DNA of 64,000 nucleotides from an uncultured Duodenibacillus sp. Lineage in GTDB: Bacteria > Pseudomonadota > Gammaproteobacteria > Burkholderiales > Burkholderiaceae_F. The stretch is from the NCBI GenBank assembly GCA_944388865.1, contig CALXKM010000049.1, forward strand, positions 62,001-126,000, written 5' to 3'. Under the pieces are notes generated by a model. That model did not search any database, was not told where the DNA came from, and was given only the letters and a program-made list of their open reading frames with translations. The position numbers and the translations under genes were made by a program. This document shows, piece after piece, positions 38,226-45,006 of the stretch (position 1 is the first letter of the stretch; each line of letters begins with the position of its first letter).

Positions 38226-39353
38226 ATGTTTAAAAAACTTGCTCTCGTTTTAGCCGCTGCTTCCTGCGTTGCTCTGAGCGGATGCGGTCAAGAGAAGTCT
38301 GCCGGCGAGCCGGCCGCGCAGCAAAAGACTGCCTCTTCCGATGCCGGCGTGCTCAAGGCCGCCTGGCTCTACCCGAGCCCCCGTGCCGACGAAGGATGGA
38401 GCAAGCAGCACGATGAAGCTCGCGAAATCGTCCAGAAGAAGTTCGGCAATCGCATTCAGACGCAGTTCGTTGAGAATGTGACGACGATGGCCGATGCCGA
38501 GCGCGTGATCCGGGATCTGGCCAATCAGGGCAACAAGATCATTTTTGCGACGAGCTTTGAGTTCATGAACCCGGGACTGAAGGTTGCCAAAGAATTTCCC
38601 GATGTGAAGTTTGAGCACTGCACAGGCTACAAGACGGCCGACAACTTCAACTATTACAACGCCCGCTTTTACGAAGCGCGTTATCTGGCCGGAAAGCTTG
38701 CCGGCGCAATGACGCAAAACGGACGTTTGGGCTATGTGGCGGCAGTGCCGATTCCTGAGGTGCTTCAGGGCATCAATGCCTTTACGCTGGGCGCACAGTC
38801 CGTTAATCCCAACATTGAAGTGCGTGTAGTCTGGACCAACACCTGGTATGACCCGGGCAAGGAAGCTGATGCAACCAAGACGCTCGTGGGCCAGAACTGC
38901 GATGTGATTTCTCATCACACCAACTCTCAGGCTGTGGCTTCGACTGCTGAGGCTGAAAAGGTCAAGGTGATTAGCTATCACTCAGTGATGAAGAAGGCCG
39001 CACCCACGCAGCTCATCGGCGCTGTGACGCACCATTGGGACGAATACTATGCCAAGCGCATTGAAGACGTGCTCAACAATCGCTGGAAGGTCGAGCCGAT
39101 CTGGGGCGGTGCGAGCATGCACATGATCAGACTTTCGGCCATCACCGACAAGGCTCCTGCAAATGTCGTCAAGGACATCAACGACACGTATGCAAAGATG
39201 GAGAAAAATGAATTCAACGTCTTTACCGGACCCATTGTTGATAACGAAGGAAAGACTGTTCTTGCAGAAGGTCAGAAAGCTGATGATGCGCATTTGACGC
39301 GCATGAACTACTTCGTCAAGGGCGTGGTCGGCAAGGTGCCCAGCAGCAAGTAG
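38226..39353 (+). CDS. BMP-family substrate-binding lipoprotein
   Basis: 375 aa from the ATG at 38226. Signal peptide with lipobox LSGC (Cys20), then a two-lobed BMP/PnrA-like fold: GWSKQHDEAR, NKIIFATSFEFMNPGL, GYVAAVPIPEVLQGINAFTLG, and VRVVWTNTWYDPGKEAD. PnrA-type proteins bind purine nucleosides; in this branch (with the YKTADNFNYYNARFYEARYLAG segment split by this wording) the ligand is not settled. It is a plasma-membrane lipoprotein feeding the permeases upstream. A terminator follows at 39407. Confidence 0.92.
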   Translation: MFKKLALVLAAASCVALSGCGQEKSAGEPAAQQKTASSDAGVLKAAWLYPSPRADEGWSKQHDEAREIVQKKFGNRIQTQFVENVTTMADAERVIRDLANQGNKIIFATSFEFMNPGLKVAKEFPDVKFEHCTGYKTADNFNYYNARFYEARYLAGKLAGAMTQNGRLGYVAAVPIPEVLQGINAFTLGAQSVNPNIEVRVVWTNTWYDPGKEADATKTLVGQNCDVISHHTNSQAVASTAEAEKVKVISYHSVMKKAAPTQLIGAVTHHWDEYYAKRIEDVLNNRWKVEPIWGGASMHMIRLSAITDKAPANVVKDINDTYAKMEKNEFNVFTGPIVDNEGKTVLAEGQKADDAHLTRMNYFVKGVVGKVPSSK

Positions 39354-39406
39354 TCTGTCTGCGTCTTAGAAAGGGCGCAAGACTCAGAGAGCGCGCCCAA
39401 AAACAA

Positions 39407-39447
39407 GCCGGAGTCAGCGTCAAGCAGGCTCCGGCGAAAATTTTTTT
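39407..39447 (+). terminator. Terminator of the BMP transporter operon
   Basis: GCCGGAG and CTCCGGC form a 7-bp stem with a 15-nt loop, followed by GAAAA and seven T. Confidence 0.7.
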
Positions 39448-39486
39448 CAGACCTCAAGAAGAGGACTGACATCATCGCGTTCGCTG

Positions 39487-40290
39487 TTATGAGTTCTTGG
39501 CCGCAGCAGACTTCTTGACAGCGGTTTTTTTAGAGGCGCTTTTGCTCACTGCTTTTTTCATTGCGGCGGGGCGAGCAGATTGTTTTTCAGCAGGCTTGTC
39601 GCAAGCGACTCTGCTGCTGCGAAACTCAATGTCGAGCTCAATTTTCTTGGCGATGGCATTGAGTTCATCGACAGACTTCTTCGTGCTGATGCGTACGGGG
39701 ACACCGGGCTGATTGCTTTCGTTGAGCTCAAATTCAAACTCATCAAAATCGTCAGGAGCAAGGTCTAAAAGCAGCGTCACGGCTTGCCCATAGGGGGTGT
39801 CGACGCTGGCATCCCAGACATTGAACTTGTCGGTAACTTCGTGAATGAGGAAAAAGCGCAGCTCTTCGACGAGATCGGCGTAGTCTCGCGGCGAAAGAGT
39901 GCGAATCCAGTTTGTCAGCGACTTTGTTGCAATGTCGCTGAGCAAAACGGTTGCGGCCAGCATGTCCTGATAAGCCTCTTCGAGAAGCTTGTCGGATTTT
40001 TTGTCTGCCGCGCTGTCCTTAAGCGCTTCGGTCGGCTCCTGACTAATTTTCTGCAGGAGATCATCGGAGAGTTTTTCAAAGTGATCGAGGTAGGCATTGC
40101 GAATGACCATGACGGCATCGCGCAGATCACTGCTTTTGTGCATGGCCTTGGCAAGCTTTCGGGGGTCGTCCTTCCAGCCTTTTTTCAAAAATGGCTTGAG
40201 CGCTTGCTTGAATGTGCGCTTCTTGAAGTCGAGCACTTCAATAAAGCCGGCTTCGTTGACGAAAAATCGGGTAGTTTCTTTTTTAGACAC
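39487..40290 (-). CDS. Conserved protein of unknown function with Lys/Ala tail
   Basis: 267 aa if the GTG at 40290 is the start; it has CCGGAG about 7 bases upstream, better than the ATGs at 40317 and 40344 that would add 9 or 18 residues. The body is helical and charged, with Lys- and Asp-rich segments, and no membrane helix or known motif. The last about 35 residues are a Lys/Ala/Ser tail (KKAVSKSASKKTAVKKSAA) resembling histone-H1-like tails, so nucleic-acid binding is possible. I do not recognise the family. It is convergent with the BMP operon. Confidence 0.65.
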   Translation of the reverse strand: MSKKETTRFFVNEAGFIEVLDFKKRTFKQALKPFLKKGWKDDPRKLAKAMHKSSDLRDAVMVIRNAYLDHFEKLSDDLLQKISQEPTEALKDSAADKKSDKLLEEAYQDMLAATVLLSDIATKSLTNWIRTLSPRDYADLVEELRFFLIHEVTDKFNVWDASVDTPYGQAVTLLLDLAPDDFDEFEFELNESNQPGVPVRISTKKSVDELNAIAKKIELDIEFRSSRVACDKPAEKQSARPAAMKKAVSKSASKKTAVKKSAAAKNS

Positions 40291-40511
40291 GTGAGCACTC
40301 CGGTTGAAAAATAGGCGCATTGCTCTAAATGCAGCAAAACGCACAAGCGCTAAGTATATCTTGCCACAGCGTTGCCGCTTTTACGCAACGCAGGCTAAGT
40401 TGGTTCTTAGCCGTCAACGGCCTAGAGATCCTATTGTATGGGCGATAAGCAAATCTAAACAAAACTTTGGTATCTTAGTGCTGTTTTTCATCACTTCAGA
40501 AATTCATATTT

Positions 40512-42047
40512 ATGGACATGCTTGCCGATCCCAATATATGGCTGGGACTTTTGACGCTGATTGTTCTTGAAATCGTACTTGGCGTCGACAATCTTGTTTT
40601 CATTGCCATTCTTGCCAAAAAGCTGCCCGATCACCAGCAGGGCAGGGCTATGTATACGGGACTTGGGCTGGCGCTTGCGATGCGTCTGGTGTTGTTGACG
40701 ATCATGTCCTGGCTGGTGACGCTGACGACGCCCTTGTTTTCAATTTGGGAGCATCCGTTTTCGGCGCGTGATCTGATTCTTTTTGCGGGCGGCGTCTTTT
40801 TGCTCATCAAGGCAACGACCGAACTGCATGAACGCATTGAAGCGTTGCCGCATTCGTCGGAATCGTCTTCAGGCAAGTCAAAGTTTTGGCTTGTCATTGC
40901 GCAGATTCTGTTGCTTGATGCGGTCTTTTCCGTTGATTCGATCATCACGGCCGTCGGTATGGTCGACAATCTGGCGGTGATGGCTAGCGCCGTGGTTGTC
41001 GCCATGGTGGTCATGGTCGCGGCAAGCCGGCCGCTCACCGAGTTTGTCAATAGGCATCCGACGGTCATTGTGTTGTGCTTGTCGTTTTTGCTGATGATCG
41101 GCCTGAGCCTTGTTGCTGAAGGTCTGGGCTTTCATATTCCGAAGGGATATCTGTATGCGGCCATCGCCTTCTCGATTATGATCGAGGCCTTCAATCAGCT
41201 CGCCAGAAGAAACAGCGCAAAGCATCTCGCGCGTTTGCCTTTTAGAGAAAGAACCACGCAGGCCATTGTGCGGCTGATGGAGCCTTCAGCTTTGGCATCG
41301 GCCTCAGAAGAAAAATCTTCCGGAACAAAAGAGTCTGAGCAGAGTTTTGGAGAAGACGAGCGTGAAATGATCGAAGGCGTGCTCTCTTTGGCGGATCGGC
41401 CGATTCGCATGGTGATGACGCCGCGCTCGGATATTGCCTGGCTTGACGTCACCAAGAGTTTGGAGGAGATTCTGCAGGATGCCCGCACGCTGCATCACAG
41501 CATGTTTCCGGTTGCAGAAGGCTCGCTTGAGCGCATCTTAGGTTTTGTGAAGGCAAAGGATTTGGTTGGATTCAAAGGCGATGTTGAAGCACTTCGCGAG
41601 CAGGCTAAAAAACGCAAGCTGCTGACGGTGCCCGAGACGGCCAGCGTGATCGGCGTCATGCGATTCATCAAGCGTGCACGTGCCTCACTTGTCATTGTGG
41701 CCGATGAGTTCGGAGTGGTGCAGGGGTTGGTGACGGCTCATGACGTGCTTGAAGCCATTGCCGGAGATTTTCCCGACGAAGGCGACAAATGTTTGATTCA
41801 ATCGGTCGAGGGAGGCTGGCTTGCCGATGGCACGGCCGATCTCTTTTCTATTGAGCAGGCTCTGGGCTGCGATGGACTGATTCAAAATGCAGGAGACTTC
41901 GTCACAGTTGCCGGCTTGATGCTTCATAAGCTCGGGAGGCTTCCGAAGATTGGCGACTCGATTGAGCTCTCGGGTTGGAAGTTTGAGGCTGCAGCGCTTG
42001 AACGCAATCGCATCAAATCCGTGCGCATCAGCCTTTTGCAGCGGTAG
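40512..42047 (+). CDS. TerC-family membrane protein fused to CBS pair and CorC domain
   Basis: 511 aa. The N-terminal about 215 residues are a TerC/YoaE-like seven-helix domain with acidic metal-site motifs EIVLGVDNLVF and DAVFSVDSIITAVGM. A polar linker leads to a CBS pair (RPIRMVMTPRSDIAWLD... LVIVADEFGVVQGLVT) and a C-terminal CorC_HlyC domain. TerC-family proteins are tied to metal (Mn) export or co-translational metallation; CBS/CorC parts sense nucleotides or cations. This domain order matches YegH/YoaE-type proteins. It likely stands alone. Confidence 0.92.
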   Translation: MDMLADPNIWLGLLTLIVLEIVLGVDNLVFIAILAKKLPDHQQGRAMYTGLGLALAMRLVLLTIMSWLVTLTTPLFSIWEHPFSARDLILFAGGVFLLIKATTELHERIEALPHSSESSSGKSKFWLVIAQILLLDAVFSVDSIITAVGMVDNLAVMASAVVVAMVVMVAASRPLTEFVNRHPTVIVLCLSFLLMIGLSLVAEGLGFHIPKGYLYAAIAFSIMIEAFNQLARRNSAKHLARLPFRERTTQAIVRLMEPSALASASEEKSSGTKESEQSFGEDEREMIEGVLSLADRPIRMVMTPRSDIAWLDVTKSLEEILQDARTLHHSMFPVAEGSLERILGFVKAKDLVGFKGDVEALREQAKKRKLLTVPETASVIGVMRFIKRARASLVIVADEFGVVQGLVTAHDVLEAIAGDFPDEGDKCLIQSVEGGWLADGTADLFSIEQALGCDGLIQNAGDFVTVAGLMLHKLGRLPKIGDSIELSGWKFEAAALERNRIKSVRISLLQR

Positions 42048-42103
42048 TTCGTTTTCGATGAGTGTGGGCAGGCGCAAGCGCTTGCCTGCGCTGCAAAAAC
42101 AGG

Positions 42104-42132
42104 AAAAAATAAAGGCCTCCCGAAGGAAGCCT
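42104..42132 (-). terminator. Terminator of tRNA-Arg
   Basis: On the minus strand AGGCTTCC-TTCG-GGAGGCCT, an 8-bp stem (one G-U) with a stable UUCG loop, then TTTATTTTTT. It ends close to the stop of the converging TerC gene. Confidence 0.9.
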
Positions 42133-42141
42133 CACATTTAT

Positions 42142-42218
42142 TGGTGCGCCAGGCAGGATTCGAACCCACGACCCCCTGGTTCGTAGCCAGGTACTCTATC
42201 CAACTGAGCTACTGGCGC
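42142..42218 (-). tRNA. tRNA-Arg (anticodon ACG)
   Basis: 77-nt cloverleaf with acceptor GCGCCAG/CTGGCGC, encoded CCA, and anticodon stem CCTGG/CCAGG around CTACGAA, giving ACG (read as ICG, decoding CGU/CGC/CGA). T-arm GGGTTCGAATCC is intact. Confidence 0.97.
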
Positions 42219-42273
42219 ACATCTACTGCTACTTGTTCATCAAAAGATGTCGACATTTGAAGAACGGACGCGA

Positions 42274-42302
42274 ATCTTAGCCTAGTCAAAATTTTTTTGC
42301 AA
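42274..42302 (-). promoter_or_regulatory. Sigma70 promoter for tRNA-Arg
   Basis: On the minus strand TTGCAA (42302-42297), 17 bases, TAAGAT (42279-42274), followed by a GC-rich start region (TCGCGTCC). Same -10 box and spacing as the tRNA-Pro promoter. Confidence 0.65.
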
Positions 42303-42387
42303 GAGCTTTTGTTCGCTCGGCAATGCTGCCGTTGTGGTAGGCAAATTATCCTTTAGCCATTGTCATTTGAGTGGTATGTGTTTTATG

Positions 42388-42409
42388 CCACCAGTTTTGC
42401 CACCAGTTG
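42388..42409 (+). repeat. Tandem CCACCAGTT repeats, att-like
   Basis: CCACCAGTT at 42388-42396 and CCACCAGTTG at 42400-42409; a third copy CCACCAGTTG lies at 43026-43035. Together they flank a 0.6-kb segment that includes the small-peptide unit and the tail-fibre remnant. Confidence 0.5.
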
Positions 42410-42561
42410 CGACCGAGCAAACCTGCCGATCAGCTGCCGATTGTCAGACGAAATTCTACCGAGATCTTTTGAAAGAAAATGTTTCTGGGTGTGGTTAGAT
42501 GAGTGTCGGGTAGATGGCGGCATGTCCAGCGGGATTTGGTTCATTGCCCGCTAAGTATTTA

Positions 42562-42606
42562 GTGGTTTTGTTGTGGTAGCCACTCTTTCGTCGGGGACAA
42601 AACCAC
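42562..42606 (+). repeat. Nested inverted repeat upstream of the small-peptide gene
   Basis: GTGGTTTTGT (42562-42571) and ACAAAACCAC (42597-42606) are perfect inverted 10-mers. Inside lies a smaller hairpin GTGG-TAG-CCAC (42573-42583). It could be an RNA leader fold or a DNA operator. Confidence 0.6.
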
Positions 42607-42660
42607 AGCAAAACGCCCGAGGAGGTGAGATTCCACGGGCGCTTAAAGGAAGATTAGAAA

Positions 42661-42744
42661 ATGAACCATCAATCTTCTTCCACTATTGTAGCAAGGGCGA
42701 TCTTGAAAATCCTGATTTTCTTGATCCTTTTCTTGTTATGCTAG
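42661..42744 (+). CDS. Hydrophobic 27-residue peptide, type I toxin-like
   Basis: Reads MNHQSSSTIVARAILK followed by ILIFLILFLLC and a stop. A good ribosome site (AAAGGAAG, 8 bases before ATG) and a polar start followed by a single hydrophobic helix are features of type I toxin peptides such as Ibs, Fst or TisB; no sequence match is claimed. Upstream lies hairpin CGCCCG/CGGGCG (42614-42641) with a second strong ribosome site AGGAGGTGA in its loop and no start codon after it. A 13-bp hairpin follows 13 bases after the stop. The gene is antisense to a phage-like remnant. Chance cannot be excluded. Confidence 0.45.
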   Translation: MNHQSSSTIVARAILKILIFLILFLLC

Positions 42745-43009
42745 GCGCGTAAGTGAAGAGCCTCGGTAGTTCGACGACTGCCGGGGCTCGCGTGCTTTTG
42801 TGGAAGGAAAAGCCTTTTTTCACAGGGATAGTGCAACCACAGTGCCCATTGGTAGTGAAGTGCGCCTCTCCCATAACCGTGCCGGCTTTTTGAACGTAGT
42901 AGCCGTTGCTATACACGCAAAGGCAGAAAAAACCGTCTCCCGGCGAAACGTAAATACGATCAGATCCAGATACTGATGAGGCTGTGCAACCATTTTTTGC
43001 ATGGTTCAA
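42683..43009 (-). pseudogene. Phage tail-fibre-like C-terminal remnant
   Basis: 108-residue frame beginning with a TTG (43009) and open about 10 codons further up (LLTPTGGTEKLDLN) to a stop. The middle, RIYVSPGDGFFCLCVYSNGY followed by a Gly/Thr/Cys-rich beta-type sequence, has the look of a tail-fibre tip, where SPGDGF-type motifs are common. It has no proper start or N-terminal part, so it is likely the end of a lost prophage gene. The last 18 residues (after RLFTYAP) overlap the small-peptide gene on the other strand. Family call is by resemblance only. Confidence 0.4.
42758..42798 (+). terminator. Hairpin terminator of the small-peptide unit
   Basis: GAGCCTCGGTAGT pairs with ACTGCCGGGGCTC (two G-U) around loop TCGACG, 13 bp, followed after a few bases by TTTT. 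One of the strongest hairpins in the window. Confidence 0.65.
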
Positions 43010-43035
43010 GTCCAGTTTTTCTGTACCACCAGTTG

Positions 43036-43157
43036 GAGTTAGCAGAGGTTAGCACCGGTTGTCAGAGGTTTCAATCGGTGTGTTTGCAGAAAAGCCTTGC
43101 AGGCAAAGAAAACCCCGTGTTTTTTAGTGCGGGTTCGCAAGAGTTAGCAGCGGTTAG
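43036..43157 (+). repeat. Integrase-arm-like direct repeats next to the tRNA 3' end
   Basis: GAGTTAGCAGAGGTTAG (43036-43052) and GAGTTAGCAGCGGTTAG (43141-43157) match at 16 of 17 bases. A weaker copy, GTTGTCAGAGGTTTC, is at 43058-43072. They end 13 bases from the tRNA CCA end, where arm-type sites of tyrosine recombinases are expected. Confidence 0.55.
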
Positions 43158-43169
43158 AAAGCGGCTAAT

Positions 43170-43246
<77 letters not shown>

Positions 43247-43452
43247 GAAAAAGATTCGCAATTGTAGCTTATTGCACAGCATTGCGCGAATCTAGCGCTG
43301 GAAAAAACATTTTGCGGCTATCTCATCGTGACTTTGGCGCTTAACGACGTGAAGGCAGATACTCTTGGGCAGTCCTCAAAAACTCAAAACCGACGTGCAG
43401 TGTCTTCAGTAAAATATGCCAACTGTGTTTTAGCATTTTCTATTTTCCCAAG
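43247..43452. other. Spacer upstream of rhlE
   Basis: 206 bases with no gene. It must hold the tRNA promoter on the minus strand (a TACAAT box lies at about 43263) and the rhlE promoter on the plus strand (TAAAAT near 43411), neither with a convincing -35 box. Confidence 0.4.
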
Positions 43453-44886
43453 ATGAGTGATCAGCCCACATTCTCTCAATTTCCTCTAGCACCGGCTATT
43501 CAAGAAGCCATCGCTGAAATCGGCTATGTCGTGCCTACGCCGATTCAAGTGCAAGCCATTCCCGTTGTGCTTGCCGGGCAGGATGTCATGGGGGCGGCTC
43601 AGACGGGAACGGGAAAGACGGCAGGATATGGGCTTCCGGCTTTGCAGCGCGTGCTTCGTTGGGCCAATACATCGATGTCTCCTGCTCGCCACCCAGTGCG
43701 CGTTTTGATTTTGGCGCCGACGCGCGAGCTGGCCGATCAGGTCAATGAAAACTTGGTGAAGTATGCACGCAAAACGCCGCTTCGCGTCGGAGTGGTTTAC
43801 GGCGGCGTCGACATTCGGCCGCAGATGGATATGCTGCGCCGCGGCGTTGAAGTGCTTACGGCTACGCCGGGCCGTTTGCTTGATCATGTTGAAGGCAAAA
43901 GCGTCAACCTCACGCAGGTTGAGATTGTGATTCTTGATGAAGCCGATCGCATGCTCGACATGGGGTTTTTGCCCGATATTTCCCGCATCCTCAATCTTTT
44001 GCCGAAAAAACGCCAGAATCTAATGTTCTCGGCAACCTTTTCTCCAGAAATTAAGAATCTGGCGAAAAATTTTCTGAATCACCCCGTGCTTGTTGAAGTT
44101 GCCCGAGAAAATGCAACCGCCGAAACCGTCAAGCAGCTCGTCTATCGGGTGCATGATTCGGAAAAAACCGACGTTCTCATTGATATTCTCAAAACTTACG
44201 GAGAAGACGGTTCGCCGCTCAAGCAAGTGTTGGTTTTCGTCAACAGCAAGTTGGGCTGCAGAAGACTCACTTCAACGCTCAAGCGCGTGGGCATTGAGGC
44301 CGAGGCGATTCACGGCGACAGAACGCAGGAAGAGAGACTGGCCGCACTGCAGGATTTTAAGTCTGGCAAATGCGAGGTGCTTGTGGCAACGGACGTTGCT
44401 GCGCGCGGCCTTGATATTGCAGAACTGCCCGTTGTGATCAACTACGACGTGCCTTTCGGAGCAGAAGACTATGTGCATCGAATCGGCCGCACGGGAAGAG
44501 CCGGCGCCAAGGGCGTGGCAATCATGCTTGTAACCGGGGGCGATTCCCGTCTTGTTTCGGCCATCGAAACGCTGACCAAGCAGAAGTTCGACATTGAAGA
44601 TCTGGCACCTCTTCCCCGCAATCAGAGACGCCGAGCGGATTCCGACAGGCGCGCTCCTCGCCAGCAGGCATGGCGCGATGATGATCACGAAGGGCGCGTA
44701 AGGCCCGATGTGCCGCCGGCAAGAAAGGTGGTCTACGACCCCATTTTTGATGCGCCCTATGAACCCGGTGAGTTGGCGGCGTCAGCGGTTAAGCAAGAGA
44801 TTAAGAAAGAGCCTGCGGCTTCTGTGCGCACCGCAAAGAAGCCGACAAAGGTTGCCGCGCTTTTGGGCGGATGCATTCGAAAGTAA
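43453..44886 (+). CDS. rhlE: DEAD-box RNA helicase RhlE
   Basis: 477 aa. N-terminal Q motif (TFSQFPLAPAIQEAI...PTPIQVQAIP), Walker A AQTGTGKT, PTRELADQV, DEADRMLDMGF, SATF, and in the second RecA domain ATDVAARGLDI and HRIGRTGRAG. A basic, Arg-rich tail (RRRADSDRRAPRQQAW) follows from about residue 395. It unwinds RNA in ribosome assembly and RNA decay. A terminator follows. Confidence 0.95.
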   Translation: MSDQPTFSQFPLAPAIQEAIAEIGYVVPTPIQVQAIPVVLAGQDVMGAAQTGTGKTAGYGLPALQRVLRWANTSMSPARHPVRVLILAPTRELADQVNENLVKYARKTPLRVGVVYGGVDIRPQMDMLRRGVEVLTATPGRLLDHVEGKSVNLTQVEIVILDEADRMLDMGFLPDISRILNLLPKKRQNLMFSATFSPEIKNLAKNFLNHPVLVEVARENATAETVKQLVYRVHDSEKTDVLIDILKTYGEDGSPLKQVLVFVNSKLGCRRLTSTLKRVGIEAEAIHGDRTQEERLAALQDFKSGKCEVLVATDVAARGLDIAELPVVINYDVPFGAEDYVHRIGRTGRAGAKGVAIMLVTGGDSRLVSAIETLTKQKFDIEDLAPLPRNQRRRADSDRRAPRQQAWRDDDHEGRVRPDVPPARKVVYDPIFDAPYEPGELAASAVKQEIKKEPAASVRTAKKPTKVAALLGGCIRK

Positions 44887-44913
44887 TCGGTGCCTTTTCG
44901 TCAAACGTCTTCG

Positions 44914-44940
44914 ACCCGAGCTTGTCTCGGGTTTTTTGTT
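44914..44940 (+). terminator. Terminator after rhlE
   Basis: ACCCGAG-CTTGT-CTCGGGT, a perfect 7-bp stem, then TTTTTGTTT. Confidence 0.9.
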
Positions 44941-45006
44941 TCATGCGGTTTTGAAGCTAAACTGAGCAACGATAAAAAGCATAGTACCTGCAAAAGGAGA
45001 AAAATC

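Larger units (their letters stand above)
42303..43169. other. Mobile-element scar between two tRNA genes
   Basis: About 870 bases downstream of the 3' end of the CAU tRNA, without a housekeeping gene. It holds CCACCAGTT repeats at one side, 17-bp direct repeats at the other, a phage tail-fibre-like remnant on the minus strand and a small-peptide unit on the plus strand (listed separately). No integrase gene remains. Integration at tRNA 3' ends is typical for tyrosine-recombinase elements. Confidence 0.55.

Noticed and set aside
42360-42554. 64-codon frame upstream of the small-peptide unit
   Set aside because: No ribosome site, no recognisable pattern, and it runs through the CCACCAGTT repeats.
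43036-43157. CRISPR array
   Set aside because: Only two good copies plus one degenerate copy, with unequal spacing, and no cas genes; arm-type integrase sites fit better.
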